Below, one piece after another: positions 22,929 through 31,732 of a stretch of 32,107 nucleotides of DNA. Origin of the DNA: Algoriphagus sp. (lineage in GTDB: Bacteria > Bacteroidota > Bacteroidia > Cytophagales > Cyclobacteriaceae); the NCBI GenBank assembly GCA_017858365.1, contig JAFMBQ010000005.1, positions 1-32,107 on the forward strand, written 5' to 3'. The notes under the pieces were generated by a model. It saw only the letters and a program-made list of their open reading frames with translations. It was not told where the DNA came from and ran no database searches. Numbering within the stretch: the first letter of the stretch is position 1; each line of letters starts with the position of its first letter. The translations under genes and the position numbers were made by a program.

Positions 22929-24629
22929 TTATTTGAATAAATAAGTAATACCTAACTGCCCTACAAAGTTCTTTCGATCATACCCGGGCACAAAATATTG
23001 GTCAGGCTGATTCTCTAAAAACCACTTGTAATTCAGCGTATTCACATATTGAAAACGAGCATTGACTAAGATATTTCCGAACTGCCAATCTCCAACTAAG
23101 GAAGGAACTAGATCGACATATTTATTTCTAAAGTCCTTTGAGGCTTCGTAGCGATAATAGTAAAAATCTTGATTATAAGAAATTCGTTCCATCTGAAATC
23201 CTATTCGATTCATCTTGTGCACCCAAGCAAATTCAACAAAAATCTGATTGCTCGCAGGCCCATTCCCAACTCCAAGAACTTGGCCGTTGTGTGTATACCC
23301 ATGCCTAACATGATCATGAATGTACCAGGTTTGTAATTCCCTAATATCGTTTCTAATCGTCTGACCCGTTTGGGTCATTTCCGAACTGATTTGGAAATAG
23401 TGCCCTGGCTTATTAAGATTCATCAAATGGGAAAATCCAAAAGTAAACCCTCTCCCAGATTCGGGGGTAATCATAAAATCACTCATCTGTCGACTATTTC
23501 CACGGGTACCATATTCCCCATAGAATTCGAAATGGCCTTCTGCACTTAGCCATCTAAAAAACCCAGCACTAAACTGTTGCCTTTTGTCGCGAATCGGATC
23601 ATAAACATTTCCGGATCCTTTTCGACCATTAAATATGGGCAACACATCACTGAAGTCTGTGATATCTGATCTATAGAGTTGATTAGTAGAGCCATACCCC
23701 AGAAAAAGACCGGGGACCCATTTGGGTTGATAAGTGAAAACAATACCTGATAAAAATCGATTTCCGTTTTCCCGCTTTGGGATATAAACTGGATTTTGTT
23801 GTATGTTATAATCTGGCCAAGGCGGCAAAAACTCGGTGGATTTAAGAAATCCAGCAATCAATTGTCCTTCAAAGGATCCAATTTTGGTGTCAACTGGCTT
23901 CCTTGTATTAGCAGTGAAATGTAAGAATCCCGGCGCATTATTTCCTAAGAGTAAAGAGTTTCTTCTTCCAGGGCCCCACCAGAGGTTTTCAGTAGAAACC
24001 CCTAAGGAATATTCTTTGAAATTGTATCGAAGGCTAGATTGCCCCAAATAAAATTTATTATACGCTTTAGTACCAAATCGCTCAGGTGTATCGATTCGGT
24101 TCATGTATTCATAATAAAAAAGGATCGTCGCCTGATGCTCGATAGGAAAGCCTAAATAGTCTTTATTCTGGGCCATCAAAACCTCAGGCTGAAGCTGAAG
24201 ACTAAACCCCCTATATTCTGCATAAGCTCCCCCACTAATAATATTTTGGAAGCCGCGATTAGGAATAAAAGCACCATCATTAACTCCAAAAGCATAGTTA
24301 GAATTGTATTGCAAACGATAAGTCGCCGGTAAAATCAATAATTTCCCAGCTCCTTCAGGACCGAACCTCCGGTGAAAAACGGAAGTGTCGAAATCTACAA
24401 CCGTACTATCCAAATCAAATCCTTCCTTGACCCCAAAAGCTTCTGTGGGATACAAAGGTCGTATCATAAAAGATGACATGGAGTCAACTTTCCCGAGTAA
24501 CTGCGCCCTTCTGAGGTAATCATCCAAGACAGGAGTGCCAATCGAAATGGTCTGTGCTAACGTAGCGGAGAGTACTCCCAAAAAGAAAAGTAAAGCGAAA
24601 AATCCTTTTATAATTCTTGCGCTCATCAT
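22929..24629 (-). CDS. Capsule assembly Wzi-like outer membrane protein
   Basis: A 566-aa outer-membrane beta-barrel recognised as the capsule assembly Wzi family of Bacteroidota. The signal peptide is MMSARIIKGFFALLFFLGVLSATLA. After about 60 residues the sequence is a series of amphipathic strands with aromatic girdles (YRLQYNSNYAFG, FSLQLQPEVLMA, LRYNFKEYSLGVS, WWGPGRRNSLLLG, FHFEFYGEYG) and it ends in a terminal Phe-containing strand (VGQLGITYLFK), a barrel C-terminus. Wzi of E. coli helps anchor capsule to the surface. The start overlaps the upstream lipoprotein gene stop (TAATG), so the pair is translationally coupled. A wecB homologue is divergent upstream. Confidence 0.88.
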   Translation of the reverse strand: MMSARIIKGFFALLFFLGVLSATLAQTISIGTPVLDDYLRRAQLLGKVDSMSSFMIRPLYPTEAFGVKEGFDLDSTVVDFDTSVFHRRFGPEGAGKLLILPATYRLQYNSNYAFGVNDGAFIPNRGFQNIISGGAYAEYRGFSLQLQPEVLMAQNKDYLGFPIEHQATILFYYEYMNRIDTPERFGTKAYNKFYLGQSSLRYNFKEYSLGVSTENLWWGPGRRNSLLLGNNAPGFLHFTANTRKPVDTKIGSFEGQLIAGFLKSTEFLPPWPDYNIQQNPVYIPKRENGNRFLSGIVFTYQPKWVPGLFLGYGSTNQLYRSDITDFSDVLPIFNGRKGSGNVYDPIRDKRQQFSAGFFRWLSAEGHFEFYGEYGTRGNSRQMSDFMITPESGRGFTFGFSHLMNLNKPGHYFQISSEMTQTGQTIRNDIRELQTWYIHDHVRHGYTHNGQVLGVGNGPASNQIFVEFAWVHKMNRIGFQMERISYNQDFYYYRYEASKDFRNKYVDLVPSLVGDWQFGNILVNARFQYVNTLNYKWFLENQPDQYFVPGYDRKNFVGQLGITYLFK

Positions 24630-25294
24630 TAATTCAAAGTTAGCGCCTCAACTGTGACACCCGCTAATGACCACGATTCGTCACAAACGGGGAACGGAGA
24701 ATTAGTTGAAACCAACTCAGTATTCATATATATTCTCACTTTCGAGTTCTGATGTTCCACTATTCTAGAAATGCTATAGCGTGTGGTATAATTAGGAAAG
24801 GCTCCAAAAAGACATAATCCAGGCTGATTGATCCGTGTAGCCCCACTTTTAGGAGCGTTTTGTCTAAAATAAGCATTTGGGTAAGATTGATATAAACAAT
24901 AGGTAGATACACAGGGTGAATTAGAGAAAGTTGTTCTAAAAATTTCTTTATTATCTACTCCAAAAAACCAGAAATCTGGCCCACCAATACTGTCATTGGG
25001 GTTTCCATCCCAGCTATCATGAATCAAGATATCGAGTGTGATTTTTAAAAGATTATGTGGTGGCAATTCCTCTAGCGTGACCGCCACTTCCTCATTATGG
25101 TAGAACCCTGCGATTGTGTCTTCCTGGAATATGAATAACTTTCCATTTTCAAAGTTTTTCAAATCTAGTTTAGAGAAATCATTTGAATAGACCAATTCGC
25201 TAGACTCCAAAGTATCTACACAAGACCCTAAGCCTAACAAAAGGCAGAGCAGAGAGAAGAATACGCTGAACCTCGACCAACTTTTAAAATTCAT
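24629..25294 (-). CDS. Hypothetical lipoprotein coupled to the Wzi-like gene
   Basis: A 221-aa lipoprotein. The signal peptide ends in the lipobox LGLGSC (Cys about 25), followed by VDTLESSE. The mature part is rich in beta-strand and aromatic residues (GGPDFWFFGVDN, YCLYQSYPNAYFR, SGATRINQPGLCLFGAFPN) with paired Cys (CVSTYC) that could form a disulfide. No family is recognised. It is the upstream gene of the Wzi-like operon, with the stop and start overlapping in TAATG. The coupling suggests it acts with the outer-membrane barrel, for example as a surface or periplasmic partner in polysaccharide handling; that is inference. The gene is divergent from wecB, with 123 bp between them. Confidence 0.8.
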   Translation of the reverse strand: MNFKSWSRFSVFFSLLCLLLGLGSCVDTLESSELVYSNDFSKLDLKNFENGKLFIFQEDTIAGFYHNEEVAVTLEELPPHNLLKITLDILIHDSWDGNPNDSIGGPDFWFFGVDNKEIFRTTFSNSPCVSTYCLYQSYPNAYFRQNAPKSGATRINQPGLCLFGAFPNYTTRYSISRIVEHQNSKVRIYMNTELVSTNSPFPVCDESWSLAGVTVEALTLN

Positions 25295-25417
25295 TATACG
25301 TCAAAAATTTAAAAACAAAGAAACGAAAAACCATCCATAGATTAGTAGAATCAGGCCTTCTAATTGAATTACAAACCGAGTAAATATTACTATTTTTAAA
25401 AAAAATTGATTGCTAAC

Positions 25418-26515
25418 ATGCCAAATTTTACCATTGTTGCCGGCGCTCGACCGAATTTTATGAAAATCGCACCAATCATTCATGCGATTCAAAAGAAACA
25501 AAAGGAGGGAGGAAATCTTCAGTTTAGGCTTGTCCATACCGGTCAGCATTACGATAAAAAAATGTCTGGAGACTTTTTTGAACAGCTAAATATACCAGAG
25601 CCAGATGCAAATCTTGGCGGTGGAGGTGGCACTCAGGCTGAGCAAACTGCCGCTATCATGGTTGCATTTGAAAAAGAACTTATTGAGAATCGCCCAGACA
25701 TTGTGATCGTCGTAGGAGATGTTACCAGTACGCTTGCTTGCTCTATTGCAGCTAAAAAACTTCAAATCGATGTAGCACATGTCGAAGGAGGTATTCGGTC
25801 AGGAGATCTAACCATGCCAGAGGAGATCAATCGAATGGTAACTGACAGCATTACTAATCATTTCTTTACAACTTCTGAGATCGCCAATGAAAACTTGCGG
25901 AAAAGCGGATTTTCTGAAGACAAAATACATTTCGTAGGTAATACCATGATCGATACCTTAATGGCGCAGATGAATCGATTCCAAAAACCTGAAGGCGCCA
26001 TTTTTGAGGGGCTCGAAACTGGGAATTATTTTGTAATGACAATGCACAGGCCTGCCAATGTAGATCAAGAACACAAGCTCAAAGCTATGATTGATGCAAT
26101 CCTTGAAGGAACAAAGGGACTTCCTATTATTTTCCCTGTTCATCCGAGAACAGCCAAGAACCTGGAAAGTCTTGGAATAGATGCTCCAAATCTCTTGATG
26201 TGTGAACCATTGGGATATCTGGAATTCAACTATTTAGTGAAAAATGCTAAAGGTGTAATTACTGATTCAGGTGGTATCACCGAAGAGGCTTCTGTGATGA
26301 ATATTCCTTGCATTACGCTTCGGGATAATACAGAGCGTGCAGAAACCATTCATCTCGGCACCAACGAATTGGTAGGTACAGATCCAAAAAAGCTGAAGCC
26401 TTACTTGGAAAAAATAATGACAGGTAATTGGAAGCAATACCAAGGAATCCCAATGTGGGATGGAAAAACGGCCGAACGGATCGTAACCATTCTCGTAGAC
26501 ACGTATTCCAATTAA
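25418..26515 (+). CDS. wecB: UDP-N-acetylglucosamine 2-epimerase (non-hydrolysing)
   Basis: Interconverts UDP-GlcNAc and UDP-ManNAc, a precursor for surface polysaccharide. The 365-aa protein shows the family order: VAGARPNFMKIAPII at the N-terminus, HTGQHYDKKMSGDFF, HVEGGIRSGDLTMPEEINR (catalytic region), MHRPANVD, PVHPRTAKNLE, and TDSGGITEEASVMNIPCITLRDNTERAET for UDP binding. ATG 25418 (MPNFTIVAGARPN) is preferred over TTG 25406 in the track. A cupin gene starts 3 bp after the stop. Being divergent from a Wzi-like outer-membrane protein fits a capsule or exopolysaccharide role, but other polymerising genes are not present in this window. Confidence 0.95.
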   Translation: MPNFTIVAGARPNFMKIAPIIHAIQKKQKEGGNLQFRLVHTGQHYDKKMSGDFFEQLNIPEPDANLGGGGGTQAEQTAAIMVAFEKELIENRPDIVIVVGDVTSTLACSIAAKKLQIDVAHVEGGIRSGDLTMPEEINRMVTDSITNHFFTTSEIANENLRKSGFSEDKIHFVGNTMIDTLMAQMNRFQKPEGAIFEGLETGNYFVMTMHRPANVDQEHKLKAMIDAILEGTKGLPIIFPVHPRTAKNLESLGIDAPNLLMCEPLGYLEFNYLVKNAKGVITDSGGITEEASVMNIPCITLRDNTERAETIHLGTNELVGTDPKKLKPYLEKIMTGNWKQYQGIPMWDGKTAERIVTILVDTYSN

Positions 26516-26518
26516 GCA

Positions 26519-27007
26519 GTGAATTTAAGCGGACGAGTCAAGTTCTTAGTGGAGCATTTAAATCTTTCTCCACATCCTGAAGGAGGTTTTTATAAAGAAA
26601 CCTATCGATCAGCAGGAAATACTCAAACACCTTCTGGAGATCGGAGTCTCTTAACCTCCATATTTTTCCTACTAACCTCAGAAAACATCAGCAGATTTCA
26701 TCGAATCAAAAGCGACGAACTGTGGTACTTTCATGAGGGAAACTCACTTACTGTTCATCTCTTAAATGAGGATGGATATAGTACCCTGAAGCTTTGTAAT
26801 CACATCGCTGGAAGTGACTGTCTCCCATTTGGATTAGTAAAAGCTAATACGATTTTTGGAAGCACGGTAGATGATCCAGCTGGCTACTGCTTAGTTTCTT
26901 GCGCGGTAGCACCAGGGTTTGATTTCAAAGATTTTGAACTGCTCTCCAGAGATGAGTTGATCCTTGATTATCCAGATCAGTCACACATCATTAAGCGACT
27001 AACATAA
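26519..27007 (+). CDS. DUF985 cupin-fold protein
   Basis: A 162-aa cupin of the DUF985 family. The family pattern LSPHPEGGFYKETYRS near the N-terminus, FLLTSENISRFHRIKSDELWYFHEGNSLTVHLL (cupin motif region with His/Glu), and the late CAVAPGFDFKDFELLSRDELI are characteristic. The start is GTG 26519, only 3 bp after the wecB stop; no ATG gives the conserved beginning. The close coupling suggests co-expression with wecB, but DUF985 proteins are of unknown or sugar-epimerase-like activity, so a sugar-related function is only an inference. A strong hairpin follows. Confidence 0.88.
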   Translation: MNLSGRVKFLVEHLNLSPHPEGGFYKETYRSAGNTQTPSGDRSLLTSIFFLLTSENISRFHRIKSDELWYFHEGNSLTVHLLNEDGYSTLKLCNHIAGSDCLPFGLVKANTIFGSTVDDPAGYCLVSCAVAPGFDFKDFELLSRDELILDYPDQSHIIKRLT

Positions 27008-27009
27008 AA

Positions 27010-27033
27010 AAAGGCTCCCAATCGGGAGCCTTT
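27010..27033. terminator. Rho-independent terminator between convergent genes
   Basis: A perfect 10-bp stem AAAGGCTCCC / GGGAGCCTTT with loop AATC. An A-run on its left gives a minus-strand T-tract, so it terminates the TonB receptor gene and may also act for wecB-cupin. Confidence 0.88.
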
Positions 27034-27055
27034 ATCAGTGTGGTTTTGGTAATTA

Positions 27056-29959
27056 TTAGAATGAAAATGCGACTCTAAAATTGATTTTGACACCGGGAGC
27101 CAGACTTGTAAAAATCTGGTCATCTGCACCAAAGGATTGAAATACAAGTTCCCTTTTGTCATTTAGCATATTTTGAACGCCAAATCCTGCTTGGATGCGT
27201 TCATCAGCACCGAAGGTTTTATTGACATTAAAATTTAAGCTATGGAACGGCACTGTAAAATTGTCCGTTTGGTTGCCAAATCCTACAAAGTTCAATGTTG
27301 GACCCTGCACATTATAGAATATACCGGCTTCCCATCCTGTAATGAAGCTTTGATAAGCTAAGCCAGTATTGATGATGTAAGGAGCTTGACCTGCCATATT
27401 TCTGGTATTGCTCACCACTTCGCCTTCTCTCGCTGATAGCTGTCTAGATCTGAATTCAGACTCTGACATTTCGATCTTGGATTGAGTCATGGTAAAATTC
27501 GTATTCCAATTGAAATTTTCTAAAGAAGGTGAAAGGAATTTCAAGCTTTTGCGGAATTCAAACTCCAGTCCAAGAACTTGACCGTTTCCCACGTTTCGGG
27601 GCTGGAAAGATCCCGCATCGGAAAGGAACTGAACGATCTCAATGGGTCTATCGAACGACTTATAAAATGCACTGACCGAAAACATTTCACCTCGCTCTTG
27701 GAAAGCTTCCCATCGAATATCAAAATTATTAATCCGGGTAGGAGTCAATTTACCGTCCCAAATCACCTCAGTTCCACCGTTGGTAACCTCTTGGAATAAA
27801 CCTCCAATAAATGTTCTACCAGTGATGGGATCGAGAATTTCCGCAAAAGACAATTCTTTAAATGATGGCCTTGCGATAGTCCGAGAGGCAGATAGCCTGA
27901 GGTTCTGCTTCTCTTTTAAGGCATAAATCAAGTTCACGGTGGGGAAGAAGTCTGTTTGGTCTAATACTGTATCGTCATTCAAAACAATCGAACCGCTTTG
28001 ATTAGTACCGGTATATTTCTGCACATAGTTTTCCATTCTTACACCAACAACTGCTTTCAATTTTTCCGCAGGATTGATTTCGGTTGACACATATGCTCCG
28101 ATGTTATTCACATTAGAATTGAAAGAGTTTGGATTAATCGGGATAAAGTTTGGTGTATATCTTACCCCATTTCGATTTGTTGCGCTGAAAAGATTCTGAT
28201 CAGCTAAAATCGTATTTGGATCTCCCGTGAATGTGGTGCCTCCTGTGGGAAACTGGAAGTTTTGAATATCAAAATCTCTTGTCTTGTAAACATAGGTACC
28301 ACCAAATTTGAACTTAGCATTTCTACCAAATGCCTTGTATTGGTTCGTCAAATCAAGTTTACCGACAGCATTTTGCTCATCCAGAGTTCTCCAGATCCGC
28401 TCAGGAAGTCCGACTTCTGTAGAGACAGTATTCGTAGGTAATCTAAATCGGGTGAATCTAATATCCGGATCATTAATTTTAGAGATCGTAGGAGACAATT
28501 TCCAATTCACATTCCATTTGCCACCTGCAAGAAAATGCTCACCGGAAAGCAAAAGATTGGTCAGAGATCGTTCACTATATTCAATGTTGTATTGTTTTGC
28601 TTCGAAATTTGCACCCAAGTTAGATCCAGTGAAATCGAAAATACCAGCTTTTGACTCTCCATTCTGGAGTCTCATGAAATTCAAACGATATTTAGATCGC
28701 TCAGTCTTCAAAGCTATACCAGCTATACCGCCTAGCAATACATTATTCACTCCATAATCTCCTTTTTGAATTTCCAAAGGTTCTAGCTCTGTTTGGCTTG
28801 CTTCTCTTGGTTTTCCATAAAGATTAAATTCAGCATCCTGAAAAAACTCTGTTTCATTTTTGTAAGTCACGGCGAGATTGTAACCCCAAGTAGCTTTGGA
28901 ACGGGCTATTTGATTTCCAAGAGAAAAACTAATACCCACATCCATCAAGCTGTTCGCTCGATATCCTCCCAGTGTTTTATTAAAACTTCCCATTATTTCT
29001 TGGTACTCTAATCCTTTAGGGCTGTTAGGATTTCCTACTACCTCTCCATATTGGGGAATAGAAGTACTTCCTTTAGTCGGATTAGCTCTAGTGCCATCAT
29101 CGAAGCCTAGCCAATCTGTTTTTCCTCCGTCATATTTTACGTAGTTTGAGTTGAAGTGCATCGATGGGTTGTATCCACCACTCAAACTCAATCGCATAGA
29201 CTTTTCTTCAGGAAAATCTTTCGTCTCAATATCCACTACTCCACCTGTGAAATCAGCTGGAAGATCAGCTGTAAAGGACTTTGAAACAATAATATTGTCA
29301 ATCACATTGGTTGGAAAGATATCCATCTGAATGGAGTTTCGATCAGGATCCAATCCCGGCACATCTACTCCATTTATCACAGTTTTCGTATATCTGTCTC
29401 CTAGACCCCTTACATAGATGTATTTTCCACCTTCTATGGATACGCCTGTCACTCTTTTCACTGCAGAGGCAGCATCTCCATCACCAATTTGACGGAATGT
29501 ACTTGCGGAGATTCCATCCATTAGGTTGGCAGCATTTCTTTTAACAGACATCAGCGCCGATTCAGTAGTCCTGATAGCTGATGCAGCAATAGTGACAGTC
29601 TCCAATTCCGAGGCCTCTTCAGCCATAAGGATGTCATTAATTACATTTACTCCTCCAGCTTTTACTTCCACGCCGATAAGTTCGACTGTAGCATAAGAAA
29701 TGTATGAGATCTGAAGTGTATAAGATCCTGGTTCTACTTGGATTTCAAATTTTCCATCGAAATCAGTAATTGCACCAGTTGAAGTTTCTTTCACTAGAAT
29801 CGAGACTCCGTAGAGCGGCTCTCCAGAACCTTCCTCAAAAATTGCTCCTCTGATGGTTCCTTTTTGGGCAAAGGCAAATCCTGCAATGAGTTGAGATACT
29901 ACAATCAGGATAATAGTTAATGTTCGTTTCATGAACACTGAGTGAGAATTATTTTTCAT
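27056..29959 (-). CDS. TonB-dependent receptor with carboxypeptidase-regulatory N-terminal domain
   Basis: An outer-membrane importer of 967 aa. Domains in order: signal peptide (MKRTLTIILIVVSQLIAGFAFAQ); a CarboxypepD_reg-like beta-sandwich (about 33-115, GTIRGAIFEEGSGEPLYGVSIL); a TonB plug (about 130-240, ANLMDGISASTFRQIGDGDAASAVKRVTGV then YVRGLGDRYTKTVINGVD); and a barrel with 20 or so strands ending in INFRVAFSF, an aromatic C-terminus. This is the SusC-like superfamily by architecture, but no SusD gene is near. The track start is ATG 29959; an in-frame ATG 29932 (MKRTLT) gives a more typical signal peptide and may be the true start. The substrate is not predictable. The 30039-31541 lipoprotein lies just upstream. 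Confidence 0.92.
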   Translation of the reverse strand: MKNNSHSVFMKRTLTIILIVVSQLIAGFAFAQKGTIRGAIFEEGSGEPLYGVSILVKETSTGAITDFDGKFEIQVEPGSYTLQISYISYATVELIGVEVKAGGVNVINDILMAEEASELETVTIAASAIRTTESALMSVKRNAANLMDGISASTFRQIGDGDAASAVKRVTGVSIEGGKYIYVRGLGDRYTKTVINGVDVPGLDPDRNSIQMDIFPTNVIDNIIVSKSFTADLPADFTGGVVDIETKDFPEEKSMRLSLSGGYNPSMHFNSNYVKYDGGKTDWLGFDDGTRANPTKGSTSIPQYGEVVGNPNSPKGLEYQEIMGSFNKTLGGYRANSLMDVGISFSLGNQIARSKATWGYNLAVTYKNETEFFQDAEFNLYGKPREASQTELEPLEIQKGDYGVNNVLLGGIAGIALKTERSKYRLNFMRLQNGESKAGIFDFTGSNLGANFEAKQYNIEYSERSLTNLLLSGEHFLAGGKWNVNWKLSPTISKINDPDIRFTRFRLPTNTVSTEVGLPERIWRTLDEQNAVGKLDLTNQYKAFGRNAKFKFGGTYVYKTRDFDIQNFQFPTGGTTFTGDPNTILADQNLFSATNRNGVRYTPNFIPINPNSFNSNVNNIGAYVSTEINPAEKLKAVVGVRMENYVQKYTGTNQSGSIVLNDDTVLDQTDFFPTVNLIYALKEKQNLRLSASRTIARPSFKELSFAEILDPITGRTFIGGLFQEVTNGGTEVIWDGKLTPTRINNFDIRWEAFQERGEMFSVSAFYKSFDRPIEIVQFLSDAGSFQPRNVGNGQVLGLEFEFRKSLKFLSPSLENFNWNTNFTMTQSKIEMSESEFRSRQLSAREGEVVSNTRNMAGQAPYIINTGLAYQSFITGWEAGIFYNVQGPTLNFVGFGNQTDNFTVPFHSLNFNVNKTFGADERIQAGFGVQNMLNDKRELVFQSFGADDQIFTSLAPGVKINFRVAFSF

Positions 29960-29985
29960 ACAGCTTTGTAATTATAAAAACAAAG

Positions 29986-30016
29986 TAGAGGAAGCTCCTT
30001 GCAAGATCTTCCTCTA
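29986..30016 (-). terminator. Intercistronic hairpin between lipoprotein and TonB receptor genes
   Basis: The inverted repeat TAGAGGAAG / CTTCCTCTA has a 13-nt loop and lies in the 79-bp gap. On the minus strand it is followed by ctttgtttttat, a weak T-tract. It may be a partial terminator or a processing site that sets different levels of the two genes. Confidence 0.6.
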
Positions 30017-30038
30017 TTTTGATTCAATATTTTTTAGA

Positions 30039-31541
30039 TTATTTGAAGTCTGCTAATTGACCGGATACTGCCGCCCATGACCATGTTGCAAAGGCGGCCT
30101 TAGTCGCTCCTACAGTATTAGCACCGGCAGCAACAATCGTTGCAGAAGCATCTGTACCATTCCTGAACATTGTAGCTAGAGTTACTCCAGCAGCCGGCGT
30201 AACTTCCAGTTTAGTGAACTTCAAGGAGCCATCTGCGAAATTAGCCAACGTCTTATCACCACTTAGGGAAAGATCCCCTCTCCCACTTGTGGTAGATGGA
30301 TCAGCGAATCCGAAGAAATAAAGGTTCTCAAATGTACCTCTAGCGCCATCTCGGAAGTCCCCAAATTCTGCTACATTGTTTCCTTTAATTGAGCCATTCT
30401 TTAAGGTATGTGATCCAAGTTTAGAGCCTTCAGGACCATCTATTTCCAAAGCGTGATCTGTTTCAGTTCCAGCGATTACAATGAAGTTATCTAAAGTACC
30501 AGACCAAGCTTGATCCGTATCCATTCCGTCATCACCAGCATTCCAAACAATCGCATTTTTTACGTTTACAGTACCACCAAACCACTCGATTCCATCATCT
30601 TGGTTACCGATTACTTCGACATTTTCGATTATAGTTCCAGAACCAACCCCACCTAAAGTAAGTCCATTGATTTCGTTACCTTCTCCGATGTTTGCACCAC
30701 CATGACGGATTGATACAAATTTAATTGTACCAGAATTATCAGCAGCATCTGTACCGCCATATAATCCATTCGTGTCGGATGGTGGAATACCTTCAATTTG
30801 TTTCTCAGCGACATCTCCTGCGACTGATATCGGAGCTTTTCCTAAGACAATTAATCCACCCCAAAGGCCGTTCAGGTTTGGAGTCAAGTTTGGAGAGGCA
30901 ATCTGTCCTGGAGTAATTTCGTCGGCAATTGTAGTAAAAATAATCGGAGAGCTTGCTGTTCCTTCTGCAGTGATTTTACCGCCTCTGGCGATAATTAAAG
31001 CTGTTGCATTCGAGCCAGATCCTACTTCACCTTTGATAACTACGCCATCTTGGATTATCAAAGTAGCACCTGAGGTTACTGTGATTCTTCCGCCCAAGAT
31101 ATAAGTTTTACCTTTTGCCCAAGTAGTATTTGCAGTGATATTAGATGTTACTCTGATTACAGTTGCCTCAGCACCTACTGTTAATACATGAGTCACTTTC
31201 ACAAAGTCTCCATCTATATCTGTAACTGTAAATTCAAAAACGAGGTTTTTTCCCGCATCTGCAGGAATTGCAGTATATTCAAATGGGGCAGAGGCAGTCG
31301 TTCCAGATAAAGGAACAGTTGCTAGAGCAACACCGTCTTTTGTAATCGATAAAGAAACCAGTCCATCTAATGCAGTTGCAGTAGCAGTGACAGGTCCTAA
31401 TTTTCCACCTGCTTCAATCGTAGCAGTAGCTGGAATTCCCGAAAGTGTAACACCATTATCTGGCTTTGCATCTTCCTGACAACCTGATAGTCCAATCACA
31501 ATTGCAGAAAACATTAGTAATAGGTAATTAAGTTTTTTCAT
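30039..31541 (-). CDS. Right-handed beta-helix-like lipoprotein
   Basis: A 500-aa lipoprotein. ATG 31541 (MKKLNYLLLMFSAIVIGLSGC) gives a lipoprotein signal with Cys about 21, followed by QEDAKPDN; the track start at 31601 would add a poor 20-aa lead. Residues 30-135 are an Ig-like beta domain (TATIEAGGKLGPVTATATAL, FEFTVTDIDGDFVKVTHVLTVG). The rest is a repetitive beta-helix type sequence (TSGATLIIQDGVVIKGE, GGLIVLGKAPISVAGD, IKFVSIRHGGANIG, GSGTIIENVEVIGNQDDGIEWFGG). The length and repeats resemble surface lipoproteins that sit with TonB receptors in Bacteroidota. The TonB receptor gene follows in the same direction, so they probably act together at the cell surface; ligand unknown. Confidence 0.82.
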   Translation of the reverse strand: MKKLNYLLLMFSAIVIGLSGCQEDAKPDNGVTLSGIPATATIEAGGKLGPVTATATALDGLVSLSITKDGVALATVPLSGTTASAPFEYTAIPADAGKNLVFEFTVTDIDGDFVKVTHVLTVGAEATVIRVTSNITANTTWAKGKTYILGGRITVTSGATLIIQDGVVIKGEVGSGSNATALIIARGGKITAEGTASSPIIFTTIADEITPGQIASPNLTPNLNGLWGGLIVLGKAPISVAGDVAEKQIEGIPPSDTNGLYGGTDAADNSGTIKFVSIRHGGANIGEGNEINGLTLGGVGSGTIIENVEVIGNQDDGIEWFGGTVNVKNAIVWNAGDDGMDTDQAWSGTLDNFIVIAGTETDHALEIDGPEGSKLGSHTLKNGSIKGNNVAEFGDFRDGARGTFENLYFFGFADPSTTSGRGDLSLSGDKTLANFADGSLKFTKLEVTPAAGVTLATMFRNGTDASATIVAAGANTVGATKAAFATWSWAAVSGQLADFK

Positions 31542-31689
31542 TTTGTTTGTATTAATTGAAATAGTGGTTTTGCATTTTTTGATGATACAAATTTGGATCA
31601 ATTATTACCCTCAAAAGAATTATCCGAATTATCCTTTTTTTAATATTCCGAACAGTATTTAATATTGAATTAATAAAAAAGGCATAAAA

Positions 31690-31716
31690 AAAGGGCTGCT
31701 TCATTAGCAGCCCTTT
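31690..31716 (-). terminator. Rho-independent terminator after the MoxR-like gene
   Basis: A 10-bp stem AAAGGGCTGC / GCAGCCCTTT with a 7-nt loop. An A-run on the left gives the minus-strand T-tract. Confidence 0.88.
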
Positions 31717-31732
31717 AAACCTTGTTTTAATG

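Noticed and set aside
28308-28757. 149-aa plus-strand ORF inside the TonB receptor gene
   Set aside because: It is antisense to a strongly supported barrel domain, has no recognisable motif, and is a shadow of the real frame.
27056-31541. A SusC/SusD polysaccharide-utilisation locus
   Set aside because: No SusD-like gene, glycoside hydrolase or regulator is present; the partner is a beta-helix lipoprotein.
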